The notes below the pieces were generated by a model. The model was not told the origin of the DNA. It saw nothing but the letters and a program-made list of their open reading frames with translations, and searched no databases. This document shows, piece after piece, positions 1 through 7,190 of a stretch of 64,000 bases of DNA; the first letter of the stretch is position 1, and every line of letters starts with the position of its first letter. The position numbers and the translations under genes are program-made. The DNA is from Peribacillus sp044761665 (lineage in GTDB: Bacteria; Bacillota; Bacilli; Bacillales; DSM-1321): assembly GCF_044761665.1 (NCBI RefSeq), contig NZ_JBIWCW010000002.1, positions 124,001 to 188,000 of the forward strand, written 5' to 3'.

Positions 1-330
1 CCAATAATCAGGAATCTGTCGAAATCTCTTCTGCCGTCATTGTGGTATTGGGAGAATCAGAAATGTACAAAAATGTAGATAAAATATACCATGCAGAATG
101 AATGTGGAGGCTGGATTCATGGACGAAGGGACGCGTGCACGCATCGTAGAAAATACGATGAATACGTATCCTCATGCCTCAAAGGAAGCCAGGGAAAGTA
201 TTGCTAGCCTCGATGCAGGACTTGTTTCCATGCCAGCTTATGCTAATAGCGAAGTCTTATGACACAGTTACAATGGGTGGATTTAACAACAACAAGATTG
301 TCGTTGGATGAAGTGGCAAAATTCATCTAA
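1..330 (+). pseudogene. Decayed nitroreductase-family gene, left end cut by the window
   Basis: Three pieces of one nitroreductase-like protein can be read only by changing frame. Bases 3-98 encode a piece with SSAVIVVLGESEMYKN and stop at 99-101. The next piece, from about 102, runs MNVEAGFMDEGTRARIVEN and on to about 233. A third piece from 234 contains the typical YDTVTMGGFN segment and stops at 309-311. In intact family members these segments follow each other in one frame, and more residues would follow the GGFN segment, so the gene has at least two frameshifts and a lost C terminus. The family uses FMN to reduce nitro compounds or quinones; this copy cannot make an intact enzyme. A short open piece at 259-330 in another frame is probably accidental. 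Sequencing errors are an alternative explanation, but two shifts plus missing C terminus favour real decay. Confidence 0.72.
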
Positions 331-339
331 ATGGTTAAT

Positions 340-375
340 GAGAAAAGGATGGAGCGTTTGCTCCATCCTTTTCTC
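340..375. terminator. Perfect inverted repeat, probable terminator
   Basis: A perfect 16-bp stem (GAGAAAAGGATGGAGC and its complement) closes a GTTT loop. The arms begin A-rich and end T-rich, so it can serve the minus-strand mini-protein genes on its right as well as the decayed gene on its left. There is no long T run beyond the stem. Confidence 0.65.
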
Positions 376-400
376 TATCACTCGTCAATTAAAAGATCAT

Positions 401-562
401 TTAAATTTTATTCAGTACGGTGCCTTGTAAATCAAATTCAAGCGTTTTGTCGGTCGTTTGTTTGACCGTTTCTAATGGTGTGAGCGTACTGAATGGCGAC
501 TGATCACCTGGACTGAAAACCGCTTCATCATTCTCTGGATTCCATTGGCTGTAAATACTCAT
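401..562 (-). CDS. Small protein, 53 aa, first of two tandem paralogues
   Basis: The protein starts MSIYSQWNPENDEAVFSPGD and ends LQGTVLNKI. It starts at an ATG with an AAAGGAGG ribosome binding site seven bases upstream (minus strand 571-578). It has no signal peptide, no transmembrane stretch and no cysteine, and is acidic and polar in its first half. A neighbour about 70 bp upstream shares the pattern SQWNxENDxAVFSPGDQ, so both belong to one family, and conservation of the N-terminal motif suggests it is the functional part. The 340-375 stem-loop lies just after its stop. I do not recognise the family and give no function; a secreted peptide precursor or a spore-associated protein would both be guesses. 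Confidence 0.6.
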   Translation of the reverse strand: MSIYSQWNPENDEAVFSPGDQSPFSTLTPLETVKQTTDKTLEFDLQGTVLNKI

Positions 563-632
563 GTTAGTATCCTCCTTTGGGTGAGAAGATTTGTCGTTTC
601 TTTCATGGCTTCATCGAACTTTTCAATAACTT

Positions 633-704
633 CTAACGCTGATCACCGGGACTAAACACCGCTGCGTCATTCTCTTTGTTCCATTGGCTTCTGATAGTAC
701 TCAT
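633..704 (-). CDS. Small paralogue of the downstream mini-protein, 23 aa, probably frameshifted
   Basis: It reads MSTIRSQWNKENDAAVFSPG followed by DQR and a stop. A ribosome binding site (AAAGGAGATGATG on the minus strand) precedes the ATG. It shares SQWNxENDxAVFSPGDQ with the 53-aa protein that follows on the same strand. After the stop, another frame stays open and reads ALEVIEKFDEAMKETTNLLT, ending at a TGA that overlaps the ATG of the next gene as ATGA. That would fit an ancestral gene of about 49 codons with translational coupling that has lost one base near 640. As it stands only the short form would be made. Confidence 0.45.
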   Translation of the reverse strand: MSTIRSQWNKENDAAVFSPGDQR

Positions 705-839
705 CTTGCACATCATCTCCTTTGGTGAGAATGTCTTACACTATTTATATACCCGGGTGGGACAAACTTAAACAATTTTTTCAAAAAAAGTAAAATTAAA
801 TAATTAACAAACAATGATTTTCGACTGCCTGAAGATGAA

Positions 840-888
840 CCTTTTTACAATATTCCTATCACTTAAGGTAACAATATTGTAAAAAAGG
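840..888 (+). promoter_or_regulatory. Inverted repeat just before the YetF-type gene
   Basis: CCTTTTTACAATATT (840-854) is mirrored by AATATTGTAAAAAAGG (873-888), separated by 18 bases. The right arm runs into the GGGGGTGAT ribosome binding site of the following gene, so the repeat could be a protein operator or an RNA hairpin that hides the site. The regulator is unknown. Confidence 0.5.
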
Positions 889-930
889 GGGTGATAATTT
901 GGGATCACCGAAATAATCATAAGAAGTACA

Positions 931-1602
931 TTGTCATTTCTTGTCTTATTGAGTCTTACGCGGATTATGGGGAGAAAAGAAATCTCGGAGATGACATTCT
1001 TTAATTTTGCTTCAGCCATTTCAATTGGTTCAATAGCGGGGAATCTTTCTTTTAACCATCGTTTAAGCATTCTGAATGGTATTATCGCGTTAATTGTATG
1101 GAGTTTACTTACACTTTTATCAGGACGGGTTGTCATTAAATCGAAAAGGGCACGAAAAGTACTGAATGGAGAGCCCCTTTTCATTATCAAAAATGGTAAA
1201 ATGGTGGGAAAATCACTTCGCAAGGTTAATTTGGATACAGATACGCTAACGGCATTGCTGAGGCAAAAAGATATTTTTTCAATCACTGAAGTGGAATATG
1301 CCATTTTTGAAATTACGGGTAAACTTTCCGTTATGAAAAAAGATAATAAACAACCGGTCACGAGAGAAGATATAAATATTGTCAATCCCCAAAAGAAACT
1401 GTCGCCCATCATAACAGGAGTTGTATCAGATGGAGTGATTAACAAGCGTAATTTGGAAAAGTTGAATCTTGATACGGACTGGCTGAATGAACAATTATTA
1501 CAAAACGGAATTTCAACAGTTTCCGGCGTCTTTTATGCAGAAGTTCAACCAGATCATACACTTTATATCGACAGTAAAAATGACCACCTTCATAATCGGT
1601 AA
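931..1602 (+). CDS. YetF/DUF421 family membrane protein
   Basis: The protein has the hallmarks of the YetF family: two to three N-terminal membrane helices with the family motif TRIMGRKEISEMTFFNF, then a soluble part with GEPLFIIKNGKMVGKSLRKVN and a second repeat around residues 150-220. Length (223 aa) is usual. The family is widespread in Bacillus, several members are sporulation or stress genes, and the biochemical role is not established. The start is uncertain: TTG at 931 has no good ribosome binding site, whereas a strong GGGGGTGAT lies at 886-894 and the same frame is open from 898 (residues GITEIIIRST), but without a standard start codon there. A small indel near 900, or use of a rare start, would explain this. 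The gene stands alone and is followed by a terminator. Confidence 0.78.
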   Translation: MSFLVLLSLTRIMGRKEISEMTFFNFASAISIGSIAGNLSFNHRLSILNGIIALIVWSLLTLLSGRVVIKSKRARKVLNGEPLFIIKNGKMVGKSLRKVNLDTDTLTALLRQKDIFSITEVEYAIFEITGKLSVMKKDNKQPVTREDINIVNPQKKLSPIITGVVSDGVINKRNLEKLNLDTDWLNEQLLQNGISTVSGVFYAEVQPDHTLYIDSKNDHLHNR

Positions 1603-1664
1603 AGCAATGGAAAACCTGGCATCCTGGACGGATCCTTAATGGAGACAGATAACTATATAAAATA

Positions 1665-1704
1665 AAACAGCCAAAACCTATGCATAACAAGGTTTTGGCT
1701 GTTT
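1665..1704. terminator. Rho-independent terminator
   Basis: AAACAGCCAAAACCT pairs with AGGTTTTGGCTGTTT over 15 bp with a short loop. It lies between the YetF-type gene and the convergent tRNA and can act in both directions. Confidence 0.8.
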
Positions 1705-1712
1705 CTCATTAG

Positions 1713-1786
1713 CGTCCCAGATAGGAATCGAACCTACGACCTACAGCTTAGGAGGCTGTCGCTCTATCCTGCTGAGCTACTGGGAC
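1713..1786 (-). tRNA. tRNA-Arg, anticodon CCU
   Basis: The minus strand folds as a 74-base tRNA: acceptor stem GTCCCAG/CTGGGAC, D arm GCTC/GAGC, anticodon stem ACAGC/GCTGT with loop CTCCTAA (anticodon CCT), and T arm GTAGG/CCTAT with loop TTCGATT. The discriminator base is G and the CCA end is not encoded. It decodes the rare AGG codon. It stands alone, not in a tRNA array. Confidence 0.95.
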
Positions 1787-1938
1787 ATGTAAAGTTAACG
1801 ACGACTTTCTTATTATATTTGTTATATGGAAACTTTTCAAGGTAATAGCCTCTTGTTATGAAAATATTAATGGACACCGCTCAGTTGATGTTATAATTTG
1901 GTAATATTGTGGGCACCAAAAGAGTGCAGGTGATGCGG

Positions 1939-2121
1939 ATGTCCAATTTACGAAAAAGAAGGAAAGAGCATAAAAATAAGAGTGCTAAAAGAGAATCAAC
2001 TGTATTAGAGTTTCTCGGCGATCTTCTCTTTTATATTCCTGAATTGCTCTTTATGCCATTTCGTTTAGTCTTTTGGCTGATAAGAAAGGGAATCAAAATA
2101 TTGGACTTCACGAGTTGGTAA
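1939..2121 (+). CDS. Small basic/hydrophobic protein, 60 aa
   Basis: The N terminus is very basic (MSNLRKRRKEHKNKSAKRES) and is followed by a hydrophobic stretch rich in Leu and Phe (FLGDLLFYIPELLFMPFRLV), then a short basic tail, so it is probably membrane-associated. I chose the ATG at 1939 because AGGTG lies six bases before it; an ATG at 1933 and a GTG at 1909 are in frame but badly placed. A TATAAT at 1892-1897 may be the -10 box. I do not recognise a family. A terminator follows at 2176. Confidence 0.5.
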   Translation: MSNLRKRRKEHKNKSAKRESTVLEFLGDLLFYIPELLFMPFRLVFWLIRKGIKILDFTSW

Positions 2122-2175
2122 ATACCTTTCCAATTATAGGACCTTGGGATGAAATGAAAGGTAGGTAGCTTTCTT

Positions 2176-2222
2176 AAAGCATGATGGAAACGGTTAATGG
2201 CCGTTAACTATCATGCTTTTTT
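2176..2222 (+). terminator. Rho-independent terminator
   Basis: AAAGCATGAT pairs with ATCATGCTTT and is followed by a T run. The loop holds a second, smaller inverted repeat around GGTTAATGGCCGTTAAC. Confidence 0.8.
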
Positions 2223-2308
2223 ATTTGGAAAATGAATGCTATTTATGATAGATACTATACGGAATCAGCATGTATGACCCATTGCAACATATTGGATAAA
2301 AGTTTATA

Positions 2309-2338
2309 TTGACGATGATAATCATTATCACCTATACT
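2309..2338 (+). promoter_or_regulatory. SigA-type promoter with embedded Fur box
   Basis: TTGACG (2309-2314) and TATACT (2333-2338) form -35 and -10 boxes 18 bp apart. Between them lies TGATAATCATTATCA (2316-2330), a perfect 7-1-7 Fur box. Fur with ferrous iron would block RNA polymerase here, so the genes from 2461 to 6672 should be switched on by iron starvation. The transcript would carry a leader of about 115 bases. Confidence 0.9.
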
Positions 2339-2460
2339 GATAAACATAAATAGATTCTATTTCAAAGTAATAAAAAATGGATTTTTATTCCGTTTAATCA
2401 ACTTTTGACAATATTTACAATCGAAATAATATTATATTAATATAAGAAAGATGGTTGATT

Positions 2461-3078
2461 ATGAAACCTATTGCCTATATAAGTACGGATATACAATTTA
2501 CAAGACTGAAAGACATCGATCGTGAAAATGGTTTGGTTTTCTTGCAACTGTATGATATTCCATTTGCTGATTTATCTGCATATGCCGGGGTCATCGTCAC
2601 GAATTTTGTGGAAGAGGCCTTTTTGCTTGAACATAAAGAAATTATTGAAAATTACTTGAATGATGGCGGCGTCATTCTTTCGCAAACTGAAAATTTCCTC
2701 CCTTGGTTACCTGGTTGCGGGAATTGGATGCGTTCACCGATTTCCTTGAAAGACCGTGAAATCCTCTTGACTGAGCCCGTACATCCTATGTTCTCAGGAA
2801 TCGATCCTTACGATTTGAATTATAAAAAAGGAGTCCGTGGCTTCTTCTCAAGAGGGTATCTCGAGGCACCGGAACATTCCGAAGTGATCGTCGAAGATCA
2901 AGAAGGCAAAGCAATCATTTACATCGACCGAAAAACGACAGGCGGAACAATTGTAGCAGGTGCGGGAACTGATTTGTACCGCTTTGGAATCAGGGAAAAT
3001 AGTTCGCGCGTTCTACCTAAACAAATTTTGAACTGGATGCGCCAAGAGTATGAAGCAAACAAGGGGGAAACAAAGTAA
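2461..3078 (+). CDS. Unknown protein of Fur-regulated operon, first of a related pair
   Basis: A soluble protein of 205 aa with no signal peptide. It starts MKPIAYISTDIQF and contains SAYAGVIVTNF, LNDGGVILSQTENFLPWLPG, HPMFSGIDPYDL, YLEAPEHSEVIVEDQEGKAI and a C-terminal NWMRQEY. The alternation of strands and helices and the segment NYLNDGGVILSQTEN look like a ThuA or class I glutamine amidotransferase-type fold, but no catalytic cysteine stands at the expected nucleophile turn. The next gene encodes a relative with the same plan (EN/EV followed by xxWLPG, HPxx, a tryptophan near the C terminus). Both lie in front of a siderophore-type ABC transporter behind a Fur box, so a role in handling the ferric complex is likely but unproven. 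ATG 2461 was preferred; a TTG at 2455 is in frame. Confidence 0.65.
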   Translation: MKPIAYISTDIQFTRLKDIDRENGLVFLQLYDIPFADLSAYAGVIVTNFVEEAFLLEHKEIIENYLNDGGVILSQTENFLPWLPGCGNWMRSPISLKDREILLTEPVHPMFSGIDPYDLNYKKGVRGFFSRGYLEAPEHSEVIVEDQEGKAIIYIDRKTTGGTIVAGAGTDLYRFGIRENSSRVLPKQILNWMRQEYEANKGETK

Positions 3079-3674
3079 TGAAAGTTGCAATTTTAGATAA
3101 CGGTTATAGTTTTCACCATCGTTTCTTTCAAATGGACGAGTTTGCCTATATGTATGATGATATTCTTCAAATTCGTCAGCTCCATACATATGATTTAAGT
3201 CAATATGACACGCTAATTGTTAACGATCGGATGTCCCTTATGCTCTTAAAGCGTTACCAACCCTATTTCGTTAAATTCCTTCAGGAGGGAAAACGTCTTG
3301 TCGTATTCGGTGAAGTGCTTGATAATTGGCTTCCAGGAATAGATTGGGAGGAATCCGAAGTGAATTTCAGTTGGTGGGTAAAGGAGCATGGAGATTTGCC
3401 TTTAATAGCTGATAACACAGATCACCCTCTATACCAGCATGTATCTTTATCAGATATGAAATGGCACTATCACGGTACGTTCAAAGTTCCTGAAGGGGCA
3501 AAATCACTTGTGAATACTCCTGACGGTCGCTCGATCATTTATACGGATGATGTTTCTTATAAAGGGGAATTGATCATTACTACCCTTGATCCAATATTCC
3601 ATATTGGGCTTGGATTCATTGACCAATCCAAACCATTTTTACATGGCATGGCTAAGTGGCTTAGAGAAGAATAA
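3078..3674 (+). CDS. Unknown protein of Fur-regulated operon, second of a related pair
   Basis: A soluble protein of 198 aa. Its ATG shares one base with the stop of the gene before it (TAATG), so the two are probably translated together and may form a heteromer. It reads MKVAILDNGYSFHHRFFQ, then YDTLIVNDRMSLMLL, FLQEGKRLVVFGEVLDNWLP, DHPLYQHVSLSDMKWHYHG, and ends in WLREE. The layout matches the first protein of the pair: an N-terminal strand, a middle strand-turn ending in WLPG, a HP motif, a conserved D/S-G-R-S-I-I-Y segment and a C-terminal tryptophan. Histidines in HYHGTF and DPIFHIG are possible metal ligands. I do not recognise a described function; co-operation with the lipoprotein encoded next is inferred only from position. 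Confidence 0.65.
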   Translation: MKVAILDNGYSFHHRFFQMDEFAYMYDDILQIRQLHTYDLSQYDTLIVNDRMSLMLLKRYQPYFVKFLQEGKRLVVFGEVLDNWLPGIDWEESEVNFSWWVKEHGDLPLIADNTDHPLYQHVSLSDMKWHYHGTFKVPEGAKSLVNTPDGRSIIYTDDVSYKGELIITTLDPIFHIGLGFIDQSKPFLHGMAKWLREE

Positions 3675-3686
3675 GGAGGAAGTATC

Positions 3687-4817
3687 ATGAAGAACAAATG
3701 GGCAATGTTAGCGGCAACCACTGCGATGGCCGCTTTGATTACAGGATGTGGGAACTCTGAGGATGATACAAAAGGCGATACTTCGGAAAAACAGACGACA
3801 GCAGAGGAAAAAGTCATTCAAGATCAGCTCGGCCGTGATGTAACGGTTCCAGCTGATGTGGAACGCATCGTGGTCGGTGGCATCCTCCCGTATTTCTCTA
3901 CTTGGTATGTAGCGACGAACTCGACTAAGGAAGTAGTCGGATTACATCCTAATGCGTATAATGCTGCAGAAAATTCCATTCTTGCTGAGATGTCACCCGA
4001 CATTTTAAAAGCGGATACATCCTTCATTCAAAATGGTGAAGTGAATGTGGAAGAGTTGATGAAAGTAAATCCACAGCTTTACTTTGAAAAAGCACAGGAC
4101 CAAAAAACCATCGATAAATTAGAGGATGCGGGCGTTTCCGTTGTAGCACTCAACCCAATCGATGCAGCAGCGGCCGAACCATTAGCCACCTTTAATAGTT
4201 GGTTGAAATTGACCGGAGAAATCACGGGCACGACCGAAAGAGCGGACAAGTTCATGGAAAATGGAAAAGCTGTACAAGCTGAACTAAATAAGAAATTGGA
4301 TGGCATAAAAGAAAAAGACAAGCCAAGAGCCTTGATCCTGCATCAGCACAGCGATAAGAATATCATCGTCGGCGGCAATAATTTCTTCAGTAGCCAATGG
4401 CTTAAAGCTACTGGGGCTTACGATATTGCCGCGAAAGAAGTTACAGGAATGAAAGAAGTGAACATGGAACAAATCTACAAATGGAACCCGGACATCATCT
4501 ATATTACGAACTTCACGACAACACAGCCTGAAGATCTACTCGACAATAAGGTGAACGGGCAAGACTGGAGTCAGGTGAGTGCAGTCCAAAAAGGGAAGGT
4601 ATATAAGATTCCGCTTGGTATTTATAGATGGTTCCCACCAAATGGTGATGCGCCCCTCATGTTAAAATGGATGGCACAGAAAAATTACCCAGAGCTATTT
4701 GATTATGATATTAAAGAAGAAATCACGGAGTATTATGCGGATTTCTACAATTATGATGTAACAAAAGAGCAAGTTGAGAAGATTCTTCACCCATCTTCAA
4801 ATGCCGCTAAACAGTAA
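3687..4817 (+). CDS. ABC transporter substrate-binding lipoprotein, iron/siderophore class
   Basis: The N terminus is a lipoprotein signal with lipobox LITGC, so Cys21 should be lipidated and the protein held on the outer face of the membrane. The mature part begins with DQLGRDVTVPADVERIVVGG, the usual start of FecB/TroA-type binding proteins for ferric siderophores or corrinoids, and later has VNMEQIYKWNPDIIYITNF. Length (376 aa) is slightly above average, with a long C-terminal extension after residue 330. It follows the paired unknown genes by 12 bp and precedes the permease by 14 bp. Fur control points to iron as cargo. The exact ligand cannot be read from the sequence. Confidence 0.88.
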   Translation: MKNKWAMLAATTAMAALITGCGNSEDDTKGDTSEKQTTAEEKVIQDQLGRDVTVPADVERIVVGGILPYFSTWYVATNSTKEVVGLHPNAYNAAENSILAEMSPDILKADTSFIQNGEVNVEELMKVNPQLYFEKAQDQKTIDKLEDAGVSVVALNPIDAAAAEPLATFNSWLKLTGEITGTTERADKFMENGKAVQAELNKKLDGIKEKDKPRALILHQHSDKNIIVGGNNFFSSQWLKATGAYDIAAKEVTGMKEVNMEQIYKWNPDIIYITNFTTTQPEDLLDNKVNGQDWSQVSAVQKGKVYKIPLGIYRWFPPNGDAPLMLKWMAQKNYPELFDYDIKEEITEYYADFYNYDVTKEQVEKILHPSSNAAKQ

Positions 4818-4831
4818 AGTAGGGATAGTAC

Positions 4832-5830
4832 ATGAAAAAATGGAAAATGATTTTCTTCTGGCTCTTGCCCATAGGGATGGTTCTTCTGTCTTTAAGCATA
4901 GGGCGCTACGGGATGGATGTCGGGACTCAAATTAAAATATTGCTTTCAACCGTGTTTCCAATTGAACCAACATGGACACAGATGGAAGAAACAGTGGTCC
5001 TTCAAATTCGCCTGCCGCGTATTTTATTGGCCCTGTTAATCGGTGCCGGCCTATCCATTGCAGGGGCCTCTTTCCAAGGGATGTTCGGTAATCCCTTGGT
5101 CAGTCCTGATATCCTAGGAGTGTCTGCAGGTGCTGGATTCGGTGCTTCTCTTGGGATCTTATTGATGGGACATGGCTTCGCATCACAAGTCTTGGCACTT
5201 GGCTGTGGTTTAGCTGCCATCGTTTTCACGTTCATAATCAGCGGCAAAAAAGATTCACCGGTCTTCATGCTTGTTTTGGCTGGGGTTGTCACCTCCGCCC
5301 TTTTCCAAGCGTTGATATCGTTAATTAAGTTTGTCGCCGACCCTGAGGAAAAACTTCCAGCAATCACCTATTGGTTAATGGGGAGCCTTGGTACTGCGAC
5401 ATACAAGGATTTATATGTCGGTGGCCCGATCATCCTTGTCGGCATCTTGATTTTGTATTCACTACGCTGGAGAATCAATTTACTGACCTTACCTGAGGAT
5501 GAAGCAAAATCGCTAGGTATCCCGGTTACTAGATTGAAGTGGACGGTCATTCTTGGTGCGACGTTAATTACCGCTTCATCTGTAGCGATAGCCGGTATCA
5601 TCGGCTGGGTAGGATTGATTATCCCTCATGTGGCAAGAATGCTCGTCGGGAACAACAATCAACTTGTATTACCGGTATCCCTATCGATTGGTGGCGCCTA
5701 TTTACTCCTGATCGATAATCTGGCTCGTTCTGTAACCGCTACGGAAATTCCGCTATCGATATTGACAGCCATTATCGGCGCACCATTCTTTGCGATTCTA
5801 CTTAGAAAGACAGGAGGTGGGTGGTCATGA
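4832..5830 (+). CDS. FecCD-family ABC transporter permease
   Basis: A membrane protein of 332 aa with about ten helices. Family motifs are visible: LQIRLPRILLALLIGAGLSI, GASFQGMFGNPLVSPDILGV, the coupling segment LPEDEAKSLGIPVTRLK and GIIGWVGLIIPHVARMLVGN. These mark the BtuC/FecCD permeases that act as dimers with one ATPase pair. Only one permease gene is present, so a homodimer is expected. It overlaps the ATPase gene by four bases (ATGA). Confidence 0.93.
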   Translation: MKKWKMIFFWLLPIGMVLLSLSIGRYGMDVGTQIKILLSTVFPIEPTWTQMEETVVLQIRLPRILLALLIGAGLSIAGASFQGMFGNPLVSPDILGVSAGAGFGASLGILLMGHGFASQVLALGCGLAAIVFTFIISGKKDSPVFMLVLAGVVTSALFQALISLIKFVADPEEKLPAITYWLMGSLGTATYKDLYVGGPIILVGILILYSLRWRINLLTLPEDEAKSLGIPVTRLKWTVILGATLITASSVAIAGIIGWVGLIIPHVARMLVGNNNQLVLPVSLSIGGAYLLLIDNLARSVTATEIPLSILTAIIGAPFFAILLRKTGGGWS

Positions 5831-6672
5831 AAATCGAGGTGCAGGGAGGGAATTTTTTCTATGCTAAAAAAAGAGAGAAAGCTCCTTTCCTTTACCAGAC
5901 CGACATTGACTTTTCGTTGAATGACGGAGAGATCATGGCGATTCTTGGTCCGAACGGTGCGGGTAAAACCACGATGCTGAAGTGCATCACCGGCCTTCTG
6001 GATTGGAAAAAAGGTCAAACGCTCATCGACGGAAAACCGCTTACTGCGTTATCACGCAAAACGATCTGGAAACGAATCGGTTATGTTCCTCAGGCACATA
6101 AAATGGTTTTCGGGTTTACTTTGGAAGAGCTTGTCATTATGGGAAGGGCGCCTTATATCAGTACGCTATCCCAGCCTTCTGCAAAGGATCGGGAGGCTGC
6201 CATCGCTGCTCTTGAAATGGTTGGCATTGCTCACCTTGCCAAAAAGTCCTGTAATTCCGTCAGTGGTGGGGAACTGCAACTGGCCTTGATTGCTCGGACG
6301 CTTGTGTCGGAGCCGGATGTATTGATTCTTGATGAACCGGAGTCGCATCTTGATATTCAAAAACAAATCGTGATTTTACAGACACTAAAGCGGTTATCGA
6401 AAGAGAAGAACATTTCTTGTATCATCAACACGCATTATCCGAACCACGCATTCTACTTGGCTGACCATGTTTTAATGACTGCAAAGGAAAAGCGTGTGGT
6501 GTATGGCGAAGTCCGCGAAGTGATGACGGAAGCCCGGATGAAGGAGTATTTCGGAATCGAAATGAAGAAAATCATTTACGAGGAAGAAGATGACTTTTTG
6601 ATCGAAACGATGGTGCCGAAAGATCTAGGTCTTTTACGTGATCAAAGTACTTGTCGTTTTAATAACTTTTAA
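5827..6672 (+). CDS. ABC transporter ATPase, siderophore/iron class
   Basis: It contains Walker A GPNGAGKTT, the Q-loop segment GYVPQAHKM, signature VSGGELQLALIARTL, Walker B VLILDEPES and the switch histidine in INTHYPNHAF. Length is 281 aa from the ATG that overlaps the permease stop (GGAGGTGGG ribosome binding site); a GTG two codons earlier is also possible. The C-terminal 60 residues are those usual for FepC/BtuD-type ATPases. It is the last gene of the Fur operon and is followed by a strong terminator. Confidence 0.93.
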   Translation: MKIEVQGGNFFYAKKREKAPFLYQTDIDFSLNDGEIMAILGPNGAGKTTMLKCITGLLDWKKGQTLIDGKPLTALSRKTIWKRIGYVPQAHKMVFGFTLEELVIMGRAPYISTLSQPSAKDREAAIAALEMVGIAHLAKKSCNSVSGGELQLALIARTLVSEPDVLILDEPESHLDIQKQIVILQTLKRLSKEKNISCIINTHYPNHAFYLADHVLMTAKEKRVVYGEVREVMTEARMKEYFGIEMKKIIYEEEDDFLIETMVPKDLGLLRDQSTCRFNNF

Positions 6673-6673
6673 T

Positions 6674-6716
6674 CGCAAAAGAAGGCAGCCAAACTGATTG
6701 GTTGCCTTCTTTTGCG
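6674..6716 (+). terminator. Rho-independent terminator of the Fur operon
   Basis: A 19-bp arm from CGCAAAAGAAGGCAGCC pairs almost perfectly with its partner ending CTTCTTTTGCG. It separates the Fur operon from the B12 operon. Confidence 0.85.
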
Positions 6717-6748
6717 TTCGAGAGTTACAGAATGTTAATGAATGCGAT

Positions 6749-6776
6749 TTGAAAGTAATCTGAAATATCATATAAT
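6749..6776 (+). promoter_or_regulatory. Probable SigA promoter of the B12 operon
   Basis: TTGAAA (6749-6754) and TATAAT (6771-6776) are 16 bp apart. A second TATAAT at 6795-6800 lacks a clear -35 box. Transcripts from here would start just ahead of the cobalamin riboswitch. Confidence 0.65.
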
Positions 6777-6828
6777 ACGGTTTCAGAAATAGTGTATAAT
6801 GAGAGGCAGTGAAATGATATACCTATGA

Positions 6829-6990
6829 ACGATTTGGTGTCTGAAAAGACTTGAAAGGGAAGTTGGTGAAATACCAACGCGGTCGCGCCACTGTAAATGG
6901 GAGTAAACGGACGAATGCCACTGTATGAACGAACGTATGGGAAGGCGCCGTTAACAATGACCATGAGCCAGGAGACCTGCCAAAATTCGT
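6829..6990 (+). ncRNA. Cobalamin (B12) riboswitch
   Basis: The family landmarks appear in order: AAAGGGAA, the GGTGAAATACC stem, CGCGCCACTGTAA, GCCACTG, and the B12 box GAGCCAGGAGACCTGCC. The outer helix pairs ACGATTTGG (6829-6837) with CCAAAATTCGT (6980-6990). It is followed after about 70 bases by an intrinsic terminator at 7059-7092, which implies control by premature termination when adenosylcobalamin is bound. It commands the operon from 7191 to 15554. Confidence 0.96.
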
Positions 6991-7058
6991 ACACCAGTTA
7001 CCTACGCGGATAGGGAGGTGTGTGGCAGAGCTATGCGTCCGTATGTTTAATGCCATAC

Positions 7059-7092
7059 AAGCATCTTCCGTTTTGATGGGGGATGCTTTTTT
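7059..7092 (+). terminator. Expression-platform terminator of the B12 riboswitch
   Basis: AAGCATCTTCC pairs with GGGGGATGCTT (one weak pair) and runs into TTTTTT. It lies between the aptamer and the first gene, about 100 bases before the start codon. Confidence 0.85.
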
Positions 7093-7190
7093 GTATGCCT
7101 TGGAAAATTACAAACCATATGTAGAGAGTTAATTGATTGACCTTTGCTTTTAAAACGATAAAGAAACGCAATTATGATGGGGGTTTTAAA

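Noticed and set aside
804..1445. 213-aa minus-strand frame opposite the YetF-type gene
   Set aside because: Shadow of a well-supported gene; no family pattern and no start signal.
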